Shown: positions 1-8,625, counted from the stretch's first letter. The stretch is 64,000 nucleotides of DNA from Luteimicrobium album (GCF_030161555.1 NZ_BSUK01000001.1:2542001-2606000), one strand, 5' to 3'. Notes: generated from the sequence alone by a model not told the origin. Program-made: numbers and translations.

Positions 1-31
1 CGGCGAACGGGACGTCGCCGTCGGAGAGATA

Positions 32-65
32 GAAGGGCCCCGCGGCTGATGCCGCGGAGCCCTTC
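32..65 (-). terminator. Hairpin terminator after the ABC-2 permease gene
   Basis: A stem pairs GAAGGGC plus CCGCGGC with GCCGCGG plus GCCCTTC around a TGAT loop. It lies 18 bases beyond the stop codon of the minus-strand permease gene, where an intrinsic terminator is expected. There is no clear T-tract, which is usual in such GC-rich genomes. Bases 1-31 show nothing recognisable. Confidence 0.6.
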
Positions 66-82
66 GACGTGCGGGTGGTGTG

Positions 83-913
83 TCAGGCGTCGCGCTTCTT
101 CGCCAGGAAGACCCCGATGCCGAACAGCACCACGCCCCAAGCCACCATCACGATGAAACCGAACCACGGCGCCGGGCCCTGGCTCGGATCGATCGTCAAG
201 AGCTGCTGACCCGCCTGCGAAGGCAGGTAGTCCGCGATGTTGTTCAGCCAGTGCACGGGGATGTTGGCGAGGATCGGGCCGACGACGAGGACCAGGCCGA
301 TCACCGCGAAGATCGAGCCCGCGGAGCTCCGGATCAGGATGCCGAACGCGAGTGCGAGGAGCGCCGTCGCGGCGAGGTAGAGCGGCACGCCCACGACGAC
401 GCGCAGGATGTCGTCGTTGCCGAAGTCGAGCTCGTGCGGCGTGCCGGAGAAGATCGGCTTGACGATGAGCACCGCGACCACGGTCGACACGGCCGCCACC
501 ACGAAGCTCGCGATCACGACGACGACGGCCTTCGCGACCAGGGCGGGCGTGCGGGTCGGCACGGCCGAGAACGTGGACCGGATCATGCCCGTCGAGTACT
601 CGCCGGTGATGGTGAGCGCGCCGAGCACGGCCAGGACGAGCTGCCCGAACCCGGTCCCGGCGACGAGCGGGGTCGTCGCGATGTCCGCGTTGTCCAGGCC
701 GATCCCGGGGTCGGAGGACCCGGTCGTGGCGGCGACGAGCAGCGCCAGGCCCACCAGGACGACGAACGTGGCCCCGAGCGTCCACACGGTCGACCGGACG
801 GTCCGGAACTTGATCCACTCGGACGTGACCACGCGCCCGAAGGTCACGTGGTACTTCGACGCGGGGAGGGTGCCTTCGACGGGCGACTTGGCCAGGGCTG
901 CGGCGGCGCTCAT
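83..913 (-). CDS. ABC-2 type exporter permease
   Basis: 276-residue membrane component of an ABC exporter. After a short N-terminus containing SEWIKFRTVRSTVWT (the usual opening of ABC-2 permeases that follow a DrrA/BcrA-type ATPase), about six hydrophobic segments can be read. One follows the motif LTITGEYSTGMIRSTFSAVPTR, broken here as LTITGEYSTGM then IRSTFSAVPTR, which is characteristic of the family. The ATG overlaps the stop of the upstream ATPase gene as ATGA, so the two proteins are translationally coupled and almost certainly form one exporter. The substrate cannot be read; relatives move antibiotics, lipids or bacitracin-like peptides. It is the last gene of the pair and is followed by a hairpin. 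Confidence 0.88.
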   Translation of the reverse strand: MSAAAALAKSPVEGTLPASKYHVTFGRVVTSEWIKFRTVRSTVWTLGATFVVLVGLALLVAATTGSSDPGIGLDNADIATTPLVAGTGFGQLVLAVLGALTITGEYSTGMIRSTFSAVPTRTPALVAKAVVVVIASFVVAAVSTVVAVLIVKPIFSGTPHELDFGNDDILRVVVGVPLYLAATALLALAFGILIRSSAGSIFAVIGLVLVVGPILANIPVHWLNNIADYLPSQAGQQLLTIDPSQGPAPWFGFIVMVAWGVVLFGIGVFLAKKRDA

Positions 914-1893
914 CGTGCGCCTCCTTCCGTGCTCGTGGGGGCGTCGGTGGCGGCGCCGGCCGGAACGGCCTGGGCGTCGCCCTCGTGGCCGGTGCTGGCG
1001 TGGTACTCGACGGACTCGGCGGTGAGCTCCATGTACGCCTGCTCGAGGGTCGAGGTCACCGGGGTGAGCTCGTGCAGGACGATCCCGTTCGCGGCGGCCG
1101 TCTCGCCGATGCTCACCGCGTCGGAACCAGCCACGTCGAGGAGGCCGGGCTCGCTGCTGGTGACGGTGACGCCGTCGCCGGTCACGAGCTCGGCGAGCTG
1201 CGCGGCCTGGGGCGACCGGACCTTGACGGACTTCTGCGACGACCCGTCGACGAACTCCTGCACGGACGCGTCGGCGAGGATCTTCCCCCGGCCGATGACG
1301 AGCACCCGGTCCGCGGTCTGCGCGACCTCGGACATGAGGTGGCTGGACAGGAAGACGGTCCGGCCCTCCGACGCGAGGAACTTCGCGAGGTTGCGGACCC
1401 ACAGCACGCCCTCGGGGTCGAGCCCGTTGACCGGCTCGTCGAGGATGAGGGTCTTCGGGTCGCCGAGCAGCGCGACGGCGATCCCGAGGCGCTGGCCCAT
1501 GCCGAGCGAGAAGCCGCCCACGCGCTTCTTCGCGACCGACTGCAGGCCGGTCATCTCGATGACCTCGCCCACGCGCGAGGCGGGGATCCCGTGCGTCGCG
1601 GCGAGCGCGCGCAGGTGGTTGTAGGCGGACCGGCCGGTGTGCACGGCCTTCGCCTCCAGCAGCGCGCCCACCTCGGTGAGCGGCGAGCGGTGCTGCGCGT
1701 ACGGCTTGCCGTTGACGATGACGCTGCCGGCGGTCGGACGGTCGAGCCCCATGATCATGCGCATGGTGGTCGACTTCCCGGCACCGTTCGGGCCGAGGAA
1801 GCCCGTCACGGTTCCCGGTCGGACGGTGAACGAGATGCCGTCCACGGCGGTCTTCGGCCCGTACCTCTTGGTCAGGCCATGAGCTTCGATCAT
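910..1893 (-). CDS. ABC exporter ATP-binding subunit
   Basis: 327-residue nucleotide-binding subunit. Walker A is GPNGAGKST near residue 40, the signature motif is SLGMGQRLG near 135, and Walker B is LILDEPVNGLDPEG followed by an H-loop SSHLMSEV. This order and the C-terminal extension of about 100 residues match DrrA/CcmA-type exporters. The ATG at 1893 follows no strong Shine-Dalgarno, but it begins exactly at the conserved MIEAHGLTKRYG opening. Longer upstream reading frames are not supported. The gene overlaps the permease gene by four bases and forms a two-gene operon read away from the BI-1 gene, with about 230 bases of divergent promoter region (1894-2122) between them. In that region the plus strand carries a TAGGAT -10-like box at 2071-2076. 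Confidence 0.9.
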   Translation of the reverse strand: MIEAHGLTKRYGPKTAVDGISFTVRPGTVTGFLGPNGAGKSTTMRMIMGLDRPTAGSVIVNGKPYAQHRSPLTEVGALLEAKAVHTGRSAYNHLRALAATHGIPASRVGEVIEMTGLQSVAKKRVGGFSLGMGQRLGIAVALLGDPKTLILDEPVNGLDPEGVLWVRNLAKFLASEGRTVFLSSHLMSEVAQTADRVLVIGRGKILADASVQEFVDGSSQKSVKVRSPQAAQLAELVTGDGVTVTSSEPGLLDVAGSDAVSIGETAAANGIVLHELTPVTSTLEQAYMELTAESVEYHASTGHEGDAQAVPAGAATDAPTSTEGGAR

Positions 1894-2122
1894 GGGTGTC
1901 CTGTCTGTGTCGTTCGTGTGATGAGCCGCGCTCCCGGGCCCTGCGTCCGAGCCTAGACAGTCGAGGCCCGGTTGGGATGGGCCATTTGTCATGTCCAGGG
2001 TTCGATCGGGGGTTCCCTGGTCTTGTCCCCAGGGAGCCCTCGCACCTGTCACGGCGTCGCCCCGTCCGAATAGGATGGTCGAGACCGCTCCGGAGGGCAT
2101 CCGGAACGACCCAGGAGGACAC

Positions 2123-2932
2123 GTGGCCAACCCGTACTTCGACAAGAACCCCGCCTTCAACGCGCGCGGAGGGGCCGTGCCGTCCGGGCAGGGCCAGACG
2201 ACGACCGTCCCAGGCACCGTGGATGCCGCGACCCTCGAGGCGATGTACAAGTCGCCGTCGGCGACGTCCACGCAGACGGGCCGGATGACCTACGACGACG
2301 TCATCGTCCGGACGGGCTCGCTGCTCGCCGTGCTCGTCGCCGTCGGGGCGGTGACCTACGCGATCACGCCCCAGGCGCCGTGGGTGTGGGTCGTCGGCAT
2401 GTTCGTGGGCCTCGGTCTCGGCCTGGCCAACGCGTTCAAGCGCGTCCCCAGCCCGGCCATGATCCTCGCCTACGGCGTGGCGCAGGGTGCGTTCCTCGGC
2501 GGCATCAGCCGCATGTACGAGGACTTCTACGACGGCGTGGTCCTGCAGGCGGTCCTGGCCACCGTCGCGACGTTCGCCGCGACCCTGATCCTCTTCCGCT
2601 CCGGCAAGGTCCGGGTCACCCCCAAGTTCACGCGCTGGCTGCTCGTCGCGATGGGCGGCTACCTGATCTTCTCGCTGGTCAACCTGGTGCTGGTGTGGAC
2701 GGGCGTGCTCGGCGGGTGGGGCATGCGCGGCGGCCCGTTCGGCGTCGTCATCGGCATCGTGGCGGTCGCCATGGCCGCGGCGTCACTGCTCGTCGACTTC
2801 GACTCCATCAAGCGCGGCGTCGAGCGAGGGGTCCCGGCGCGGTTCGCCTGGGCTGCCGCGTTCGGGCTCGTCGTGACCCTCGTCTGGCTCTACGTCGAGT
2901 TCCTCCGCCTCCTCTCCATCCTCAGGAACTGA
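2123..2932 (+). CDS. Bax inhibitor-1 / YccA family membrane protein
   Basis: 269-residue integral membrane protein of the BI-1/YccA (TMBIM) family. Seven hydrophobic segments follow a polar N-terminus of about 65 residues (NPAFNARGG and neighbours are typical of the actinobacterial branch). The GTG at 2123 was chosen because AGGAGG sits at 2113-2118, five bases upstream, and the encoded protein begins VANPYFDKNPAF as in homologues. Family members are pH-sensitive calcium-leak channels or FtsH-associated proteins; the role in actinobacteria is not settled. It is monocistronic, with a hairpin directly after its stop. Confidence 0.9.
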   Translation: MANPYFDKNPAFNARGGAVPSGQGQTTTVPGTVDAATLEAMYKSPSATSTQTGRMTYDDVIVRTGSLLAVLVAVGAVTYAITPQAPWVWVVGMFVGLGLGLANAFKRVPSPAMILAYGVAQGAFLGGISRMYEDFYDGVVLQAVLATVATFAATLILFRSGKVRVTPKFTRWLLVAMGGYLIFSLVNLVLVWTGVLGGWGMRGGPFGVVIGIVAVAMAAASLLVDFDSIKRGVERGVPARFAWAAAFGLVVTLVWLYVEFLRLLSILRN

Positions 2933-2933
2933 C

Positions 2934-2968
2934 CTGCGGGCGCGCCGCTAGAACGGCGCGTCCCGCAG
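2934..2968 (+). terminator. Hairpin terminator after the BI-1 gene
   Basis: CTGCGGGCGCGCCG and CGGCGCGTCCCGCAG pair with a single bulged base around the loop CTAGAA. The stem starts two bases after the TGA of the BI-1 gene and lies between it and the convergent reductase gene, so it could act in both directions. Confidence 0.65.
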
Positions 2969-2986
2969 CCGGCCCCGGTCCACGCC

Positions 2987-3625
2987 TCAGCTCTCGAGGC
3001 CCAGGTCCGGGGCCGACATGTCGCCGGTGCGGGGGACGCCGTCGGCGAGCCCGTACCGCAGCATCACCGCGCCCTTCTCACCCGCCGCGGGCGGCTCGAG
3101 GAGCGTGAGGTTCGTCGGTACCGCGCCGCCGTCGAACACCTTCTTCCCGACACCGAGCACGATCGGGTGCACCAGCAGGTCGAGGCGGTCGTACAGGCGC
3201 TCGCGGAGCAGGGTCTGCACCAGGTCGAGGCTCCCGACGACGTGCACGTGCTCGTGCCGTTCGCGCACCTCCCGGACGGCCGCGGGGAGGTCCGGGCCGA
3301 GCAGCACCGAGCCCTCCCAGGAGAGGTCGGGCGCGCCGCGCGACGCGACGTACTTGGGGATGCTGTTGAACAGGGCGCCGAAGCCGCCGCCCTCCTCGTC
3401 GCCGACGTGCGGCCAGTAGGCGGCGAAGATGTCGTACGTGCGGCGCCCGAGCAGCAGCGCGTCGGTGCCGTCGTACGCGGCCGCGATCTGCGCCCCGGAC
3501 GACTCGTCCAGCAGGGGAGCCTGCCAGCCGCCGAACGGGAACCCGTCCGGGTCCTCCTCCGGGCCACCCGGCGCCTGCGCGACGAGGTCGAGGGTCGTGA
3601 ACAGCTCGATGTGGATGAGGCTCAT
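2987..3625 (-). CDS. Dihydrofolate-reductase-like (RibD C-terminal family) reductase
   Basis: 212-residue cytosolic protein with the RibD C-terminal/DHFR fold. It opens with a strand (SLIHIELFTTLDL), has the nucleotide-binding segment LLLGRRTYDIFAAYWPH near residue 75, and a middle stretch VHVVGSLDLVQTLLRERLYDRLDLLVHPIVLG with the conserved G-S-L and LxxHPIVLGxGKxxF pattern. Family members reduce pteridine- or riboflavin-precursor-like substrates with NADPH, but most stand-alone actinobacterial copies have no known substrate. GGAGGA eight bases upstream supports the ATG at 3625. It stands alone, convergent with the BI-1 gene and divergent from the FKBP gene. Confidence 0.85.
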   Translation of the reverse strand: MSLIHIELFTTLDLVAQAPGGPEEDPDGFPFGGWQAPLLDESSGAQIAAAYDGTDALLLGRRTYDIFAAYWPHVGDEEGGGFGALFNSIPKYVASRGAPDLSWEGSVLLGPDLPAAVREVRERHEHVHVVGSLDLVQTLLRERLYDRLDLLVHPIVLGVGKKVFDGGAVPTNLTLLEPPAAGEKGAVMLRYGLADGVPRTGDMSAPDLGLES

Positions 3626-3793
3626 GGTGTGCTCCTCCAGGTCGCTGGGGCGTCGTCACCCGGGTAGACCCGCGGGGCAGGACGGACTCATCGCCGGCCG
3701 TCCGCGCCGTCGTCGAGGCTGTGCGTCCCGGCCGCCGCAGGCGGCGCACCCCGTTAGGGTGGGGAGTCAATCCGATCGAGAGGGGAACCCCTG

Positions 3794-4213
3794 ATGTCCG
3801 AGTCCTCGCAGTCACCTGCGCTGCCCGCCGCGTCCGGTTCGTTCGGCGACAAGCCGACGCTGAGCTTCCCCGAGGGTGGCGCGCCCGCCGGCCTGCAGGT
3901 GCAGGTCCTCGAGCAGGGCGACGGCCCCGAGATCAGCAAGGGCGACACGATCGTCGTGCACTACCTCGGCCAGACCTGGGAGGGGCACGTCTTCGACAAC
4001 TCGTACGACCGCGGCGCGACGATCGACTTCCCGATCGGTGTCGGCATGGTCATCGGCGGCTGGGACCAGGGCCTCGTCGGCCAGAACCTCGGCTCGCGCG
4101 TGCTCCTGTCGGTGCCGCCGGAGTACGGCTACGGCCAGCGTGGCGTCCCGCAGGCCGGGATCGGCGGCACGGACACCCTCGTGTTCGTCGTCGACCTCGT
4201 CGACATCGCCTGA
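3794..4213 (+). CDS. FKBP-type peptidyl-prolyl cis-trans isomerase
   Basis: 139-residue cytosolic FKBP. The single FKBP domain starts near residue 40 and shows the usual landmarks in order: KGDTIVVHYLGQTWEGHVFDNSYDRG, here split as KGDTIVVHYLGQ then VFDNSYDRG; FPIGVGMVIGGWDQGL; GSRVLLSVPPEYGYG; and TLVFVVDLVDI at the end. The aromatic and aspartate residues lining the proline pocket (Y, F, D, W, Y) are all present, so it should be catalytically active. No signal peptide is seen. A purine-rich GAGAGGGGAA ribosome site precedes the ATG. A perfect palindrome follows the gene. Confidence 0.93.
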   Translation: MSESSQSPALPAASGSFGDKPTLSFPEGGAPAGLQVQVLEQGDGPEISKGDTIVVHYLGQTWEGHVFDNSYDRGATIDFPIGVGMVIGGWDQGLVGQNLGSRVLLSVPPEYGYGQRGVPQAGIGGTDTLVFVVDLVDIA

Positions 4214-4234
4214 GAGCTCTGCGTCTCCGCGCTC

Positions 4235-4274
4235 GTCAGAAGCTCGTGAGCCTCGAGGCTCACGAGCTTCTGAC
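4235..4274. terminator. Perfect 40-bp palindrome between convergent genes
   Basis: Twenty bases starting GTCAGAAGCTCG are followed immediately by their exact reverse complement ending CGAGCTTCTGAC, with no spacer. It sits between the 3' ends of the FKBP gene (4213) and the MBL hydrolase gene (4287), so a bidirectional terminator is the simple reading. The end sequence GTCAGAA...TTCTGAC at exactly the same 40-base spacing recurs at 62121-62160. Confidence 0.7.
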
Positions 4275-4286
4275 ACGTCGCGAGGT

Positions 4287-5234
4287 TCAGGGGAGCCGGT
4301 TGCGCCCGCGGAGCCGGTGCGCCCAGCTCGCGAGGAGCAGCCGCGCGAGCGCGCGCCTGCTCGTGACGTCGACGACGGTGAACCGGTCGCGCACGATCCG
4401 TCCGGGCCGGGTGAGCGCGAGCTCCGCCGCGGCGTCGGCGACCTCGGTGAGGACGTCGGTAGCGAGGGCGAGCGGAGCCTCGTCCGGCTGGGACCGTGCG
4501 GCGAGCGGGTACTCGGTGCGTGGCTCGCGCTTCGCCTCGACGTGCGCCCCCACCACCCAGGTCACCGCGTGGTCCGCGGCGAACGCGGCGAGCCGCGCCG
4601 TGCTGGTCGCGAAGGCGCGGCGGTCGTCGACGTAGAGACGCCCGGGGTAGACGCTGTCGCCCGTCCACAGGATCCCGGTCCGGGGATCGAACAGCGTGAT
4701 CGCGGTCGGGTGGTGCCCGGGCGTCGCGAGGACCGTGAGGACGCGGTCGCCGAGATCGAACGCCACCTCGTCGTCGTCGCTCCCCGGCTCCCCGAGCCCG
4801 AAGAACGCCTGCATGTCCGCGAGCTCCTTCCCGACGACGACCGTGCCGGGCCTGTCCGCGAGCTGACCGTCCGCGGCGACGTGGTCGCCGTGCGCGTGCG
4901 AGTGCACGACGACGAGCCCGTAGTCCTCGCGCGGGTTCCGCCCCAGCCAGTCGGCGACGAGCGCGTCGACCGTCGTGCGGAGCGGGAAGGCCGTCGGGTC
5001 GGCGGTGGCGCCGGTGTCGAGGAGGAGCGCCCGCTCCGACCCGAACATCAGCGCGAGCACGGGTGCCTCGTGGTTCGACCGCTTCGACTGCCGCAGGAGG
5101 ACCGTGTCGTCCTCGAGCGCGTGCACCTCGATGGGGGTCGTGTCCCCGGCGACGGGCGCGGCGACGGCCCACCGGTCGGGGAACGTCGCGGGGACCGGCG
5201 GGGTGCGAGGCGGGTCCGGGGTCGGTTCGGTCAT
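4287..5234 (-). CDS. MBL-fold metallo-hydrolase
   Basis: 315-residue metallo-beta-lactamase-fold hydrolase. The metal motif HSHAHGDH lies near residue 110, a second histidine comes in TPGHHPTA near 170, and an aspartate in LWTGDSVYPGRLY near 190. Together these form the binuclear zinc site of glyoxalase II/lactonase-type members. The product of the reaction cannot be named from sequence. The ATG overlaps the stop of the upstream methyltransferase gene (ATGA), so the two are co-translated. The C-terminal 50 residues are basic and arginine-rich. The gene ends 13 bases from the shared palindrome. Confidence 0.85.
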   Translation of the reverse strand: MTEPTPDPPRTPPVPATFPDRWAVAAPVAGDTTPIEVHALEDDTVLLRQSKRSNHEAPVLALMFGSERALLLDTGATADPTAFPLRTTVDALVADWLGRNPREDYGLVVVHSHAHGDHVAADGQLADRPGTVVVGKELADMQAFFGLGEPGSDDDEVAFDLGDRVLTVLATPGHHPTAITLFDPRTGILWTGDSVYPGRLYVDDRRAFATSTARLAAFAADHAVTWVVGAHVEAKREPRTEYPLAARSQPDEAPLALATDVLTEVADAAAELALTRPGRIVRDRFTVVDVTSRRALARLLLASWAHRLRGRNRLP

Positions 5235-6522
5235 GGCGACTCCTCCTCCGGCGGCGTGCCGCTCACCGGTCGGTCGTGCGGCGTCGCGCGGCCGGGCGGC
5301 CGCGCGACCGAACGGGTCACGGTGAACGTGCGGTCGCGGGCGACCTGCGTCGTCGGGCCGACGACGCGCGCGAGCTCCGCGCGGTACCGCAGGTGCGAGT
5401 TGTAGACCGTCCACAGGACGCCGCCCGGACGGAGCACGCGCGCCGCGGTGAGGAACATCCGGGACGCGGCGCCCGTGTGGACGGCGGCGCCGACGTGGAA
5501 CGGCGGGTTGCACAGGACGACGTCGAACGCCGCGGCGGGCAGGTCGCGGCCGGCGTCGTCCCGGACGACCTCGACCCGGTCGCCGACGCCCGCGTGCGCC
5601 GCGGTGAGCGCCGTCGACGCGACCGCGGCCGCGGACACGTCGGTCGCGACGACCCGTGCGTCGGGGAAGGCGCGCGCGACGCTCGCGGCGAGGACGCCGG
5701 TGCCGCAGCCCAGGTCGAGCACGCGTGCACCGTCGGGGATCGCGGGCGCGTCCGCCGGCCCGGGGAGCCGCCAGGTGGAAGCCCGAGCGCCTCGAGCAGC
5801 GCGCGGGCGCCACGGTCGAGCCGTGGCCCGGCGAACGCCGCCCCGTGGGCCCACAGCGCGAGGCCGCCCGGCATCGGCTCCGAGACGGGGTACGTGGGCT
5901 CGACGTCCCGCGGCCCCGAGGCCACGAGGACGCGCGCCTTGTGCCGGCCGCGCGTCGCGTGGACAGCGGTGAAGCACCGGCCGAGCGAGTCGTTCATCGC
6001 GGGCGTCATGTGCTTGACCATCCCGCCCGCCAGCACGACCACGTCCGGTGCCGCTGACCGCGCCACCGCCTCCGCGAGCTCGGTGAGCGCGGCGAGCGAC
6101 CGGGGCAGCCGGAGGAGGACGAGCCGTGCGCCGTCGAGCGCGTCGGCCGGGACGAGCGCCGCCCCGGGTGCCCCGGCGGCGTGGCGCTCGAACGCACCGC
6201 CGAGCCCGAGCCGTCCGGCGTTGGCGTCGAGCGCGCGCTCCGCGACCACGGAGTCCTGCCAGACGCGCGGACGGCGGACCCCCAGTGCGAGCGCGCCGAG
6301 CGTCAGGGCGCCGTGGGCGTCGTCCAGGACGGTCACGGCGCCGGCCCGGGTGAGCGCCTCGCGGTCCGGCCCGGCCAGGAGCCCGGCGAGCTCCGCGAGG
6401 AGGAGGCGGTCCGCGCCGTCGGCGGCGACCAGGTCCGGGCCCTCGACGTCGGGCCAGCGGCGCAGCCCGGCGAGCACGTCGGTCACGGCGGCGGGCAGCG
6501 GGGGAGCGTCGGGGGCGGGCAC
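5231..6522 (-). CDS. rlmG: Class I rRNA (guanine-N2)-methyltransferase, RlmG/RsmC type (apparent frameshift)
   Basis: About 430 residues when joined. The N-terminal half is the degenerate methyltransferase-like domain of RlmG/RsmC (VVLAGGMVKHMTPAMNDSL and FSHPGLALWAHGAAF-like segments near 190-260). The C-terminal half is the catalytic SAM domain with VLDLGCGTGVLA (motif I), ATDVSAAAV (acidic end of strand 2) and CNPPFHVG (motif IV, the NPPF of N-methyltransferases). Family enzymes methylate one guanine in 16S or 23S rRNA. The halves lie in different frames; adding one base to the G4 run at 5762-5765 restores ...GSPGPADAPAIPDGARVLDL. The GTG at 6522 is chosen for the VPAPDAPP opening but has a weak ribosome site, so the start is uncertain. 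Its stop overlaps the MBL hydrolase start. Confidence 0.75.
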
Positions 6523-6553
6523 GCGTCCAGTCTGCCCCGAATGCGCTGCCGCG

Positions 6554-6687
6554 TCAGACGACACAGAGCTCGTTGCCCCCGGGGTCCGCCTTGGCGACGT
6601 GGTCGCACCCGCGAGCGCCCAGAACGGCGCCAGGGTGCGGGAGTCCGCGCAGTCGACGGTGACGCCCCACCGCACGGTCTGGTCCAT
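6554..6687 (-). pseudogene. VOC/glyoxalase-like remnant
   Basis: The first 27 codons read MDQTVRWGVTVDCADSRTL and then APFWALAG, the usual start of small glyoxalase-like (VOC) proteins. A neighbouring frame then gives CDHVAKADPGGNELCVV and a stop, the usual end of the same family. The roughly 80-90 residues that should lie between are missing, so this is an internally deleted and frameshifted relic, not a working gene. It sits upstream of the methyltransferase gene on the same strand. Confidence 0.6.
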
Positions 6688-6778
6688 CTCCCGTGCCTAG
6701 GCGCTCGGACGGCGTCGAAGGGCTCGTCGAGCGCAGCCCTCCCGTTCTCCCACACCGGGGGCCGCGCGCCACCCCGTC

Positions 6779-7389
6779 CTAGGAAGCGGGCGGCACGGTC
6801 CCAGGATCCGCCGTCAGCCCCTCGAGTCCGTCCACCAGGAGCTCGACGAGGACGTCGTAGCTCGCGTCGACGTCGTCGGGCAGGCCGAAGCCCCCGCCCA
6901 GCTCGAGGGCCACGAACCCGTGGACGGCGGAGCGGACGGCGCGGACCACGTCGACCGTGCGCGCCTCGTCGAGGTCGAACCCCCGCAGCGTCGCTGCGAC
7001 GACCGCGACGACGTCGGCGCCCGCCGCGGAGAGCTCCAGGTCGTCCGCCGACGACGGGTCGGGCGCCACCTGCGTCGCCGAGTACCGCCCGGGGTGCTCG
7101 ACGGCGTAGCCGCGGATCGCCCGCGCGAGAGACCGGAGAGCGTCGGGGCCGCTCCGCCCGACCGTCGCCGCCGCGCACGCCCGCCCGAGCTCGCGGACCG
7201 CGACGAGCGCGACCCCGCGGCGCAGGTCCTCGACCGACCCGACGTGCTTGTACAGGCTCGGCGTCGCCACCCCGCTCGCGCGGCCACCCGGGCCAGGGTC
7301 AGGTCGGCGAACCCCGTGGGCCCGCCGTCGTCGACGAGCGCGAGCGCGTGCTCGACGACCGCGTCCCGGGACAGGCCCGCCCTAGGCAC
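6779..7389 (-). CDS. TetR-family regulator with WHG-type C-terminal domain (apparent frameshift)
   Basis: About 203 residues when joined. The helix-turn-helix is near residues 25-50 (TLARVAARAG, then VATPSLYKHVGSVEDL). The C-terminal ligand domain carries AIRGYAVEHPGRYSATQ, the pattern of the WHG/TetR_C_33 group. The two frames meet at a C4 run (7270-7273); one extra base restores RAGVATPSLYKHV. The GTG at 7389 overlaps the last codons of the alpha/beta hydrolase gene, so hydrolase and regulator form one operon. It is the best candidate to bind the inverted repeat in the promoter of that operon and the matching one at 13 kb (inference). Confidence 0.8.
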
Positions 7390-8296
7390 GGTGCTCGGCC
7401 GCCTCGGTCTCGGCCGACTCGGTCGTGGCGGCAGGGGTCGGCGCGTCGAGCTCGCGGAGGAGGGCGAGGATCGCGTCGTTGACGACGTCGGGCGCCTGGT
7501 GCTGGGCGTAGTGCCCGGCATCCGGCACGACGACGGCCGTCCCGCCGAGCCGCGACCGCAGCCACGCGGCCTCGGCGACCGGGTCCGGGTAGTCGGGGTC
7601 GAGCGCGCCGACCAGCGTGACCGTCGGGACGGGCTGCGCGGCAAGGGTCCGGACCGCGTCGTCGACCTCGTGGTGGTCGAGCTGGAGGGCCAGCTCGCGG
7701 AAGGAACGCAGATGGGCGGTGTCCCGCATCGAGGAGCGGATCTCCGCCGTGTGGCGGGGGAGCCAGGCGGACCGGTGACCCTTGTTGAGGCTGGTGTAGT
7801 AGCCGGCCCAGGCCTTGGCGCCCCAGGGCCGGGCGAGGAGCACGCGAAGGACGCCGTGCAGGAGAGCCCGCTTGGCTCCCTCGGCGTGCTCGCGACCGAA
7901 CGGGCTGACCAGCGCCAGCCCGCGGACCAGGTCGGGGCGCTCGGCGGCCGCGATGATCGCGGCAGAACCGGCCATCGAGTTCCCGAGCAGGACGGCGCGG
8001 TCGTCGGCCGCGGGGTGCGGGCCGACGAGATGCTCGACGAGCGCGACGACGTCGGACGCGGTCGCGGCGTCGCCGTGCGTGCGGAACGTCGTGTCGGAGT
8101 CGCCGTGGCCGCGCAGGTCCGCGACCGCCACACGGTATCCCGCCGCGACGAGGGCGGGGACCTGGTCGTCCCACGTGGAGCGGAGGTCGCCCATGCCCGG
8201 GGTCGCGACGACGAGCGGGCCTGTGCCCGTGACGCTGTACGCGATGCGGCCCTCGGGGCGGGAGAGGTGCTGGACGGGTCCGGGTGTGTTGCTCAT
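7382..8296 (-). CDS. Alpha/beta-fold hydrolase
   Basis: 304-residue hydrolase of the epoxide-hydrolase/lipase-like alpha/beta fold. VADLRGHGDSDTTF follows the oxyanion strand; the nucleophile elbow is GNSMAGSAA (serine near residue 100); an acid is available in GALDPDYPDP; and the catalytic histidine is in PDAGHYAQHQAPDVV near 275. No signal peptide is seen, so it should be cytosolic. Two ATGs are possible (8302 and 8296). I choose 8296 because a promoter block shared with the 13-kb gene aligns its start at this ATG, which implies leaderless transcription. It is the first gene of an operon with the TetR regulator. Confidence 0.85.
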   Translation of the reverse strand: MSNTPGPVQHLSRPEGRIAYSVTGTGPLVVATPGMGDLRSTWDDQVPALVAAGYRVAVADLRGHGDSDTTFRTHGDAATASDVVALVEHLVGPHPAADDRAVLLGNSMAGSAAIIAAAERPDLVRGLALVSPFGREHAEGAKRALLHGVLRVLLARPWGAKAWAGYYTSLNKGHRSAWLPRHTAEIRSSMRDTAHLRSFRELALQLDHHEVDDAVRTLAAQPVPTVTLVGALDPDYPDPVAEAAWLRSRLGGTAVVVPDAGHYAQHQAPDVVNDAILALLRELDAPTPAATTESAETEAAEHRA

Positions 8297-8332
8297 AGCC
8301 ATAAAGCTATGCGTGTTAGCCAGAGTGTGCAA
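8291..8332 (-). promoter_or_regulatory. Leaderless promoter with inverted-repeat operator (copy 1)
   Basis: Reading the minus strand, TTGCAC (-35-like) is followed after 17 bases by TAGCTT (-10, TANNNT), and the ATG begins seven bases later, where transcription should start. TAGC-N6-GCTA forms an inverted repeat over the -10. Thirty of 42 positions are identical, without gaps, to the block at 13027-13068. The shared inverted repeat suggests one repressor controls both genes. Confidence 0.6.
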
Positions 8333-8366
8333 CCCCCTGCGGTCCGAACGTTCTCGTGGGCGGGGC

Positions 8367-8472
8367 GGGTGGGGCGGGTGGGGTGCGCGCGGTCTTCCAT
8401 CCGCCTCGCTCGTTCCTCGCTTCGGCTCCCGCCAGACCCTCCACGATCGTGCGCACCCCACCCGCCCCACCC
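8367..8472. repeat. Conserved-loop hairpin repeat, copy A
   Basis: Arms 8367-8394 and 8445-8472 pair over 28 positions: 26 Watson-Crick pairs and two G-U pairs on the plus-strand RNA. The 50-base loop 8395-8444 begins TTCCATCC and ends CCGCCAGACCCTCCAC. The loop matches copies B, C and D, with one extra T after CCTCGC; the arms match none of them. It lies between the GH15 gene's 3' end and the alpha/beta hydrolase promoter. Confidence 0.85.
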
Positions 8473-8567
8473 TTAGCGGTCAGCTCACCTCCACAGCCGG
8501 TCACCCGCCCCAGACCCGCTGCGGCGAGAGTCCGCGTCGGTGAGACGCGCTCCACGCCCCCGCTCCA

Positions 8568-8625
8568 CCGACCATGCGAACAGGCACCTTCTCGACGCCG
8601 AACAGGGGTCTGCTCGCATGGTCGG
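8568..8625. repeat. 16-bp inverted repeat in the 8.3-8.7 kb intergenic region
   Basis: CCGACCATGCGAACAG at 8568-8583 is the reverse complement, with one mismatch, of CTGCTCGCATGGTCGG at 8610-8625. The 427-base gene-free stretch 8297-8723 therefore holds a promoter, hairpin repeat A, this inverted repeat, and a doubled CGTCACCGTCGGTG at about 8680-8716. I see no gene in it. Confidence 0.55.

Noticed and set aside
83-2122. Very long reading frames antisense to or spanning several genes (for example 83-2122 minus, 15728-18787 minus, 16228-18669 plus, 18852-21323 minus)
   Set aside because: High GC makes stop codons rare in all frames. These frames have arginine/proline/alanine-only composition, no family motif, and cover strongly supported genes on the other strand or frame.
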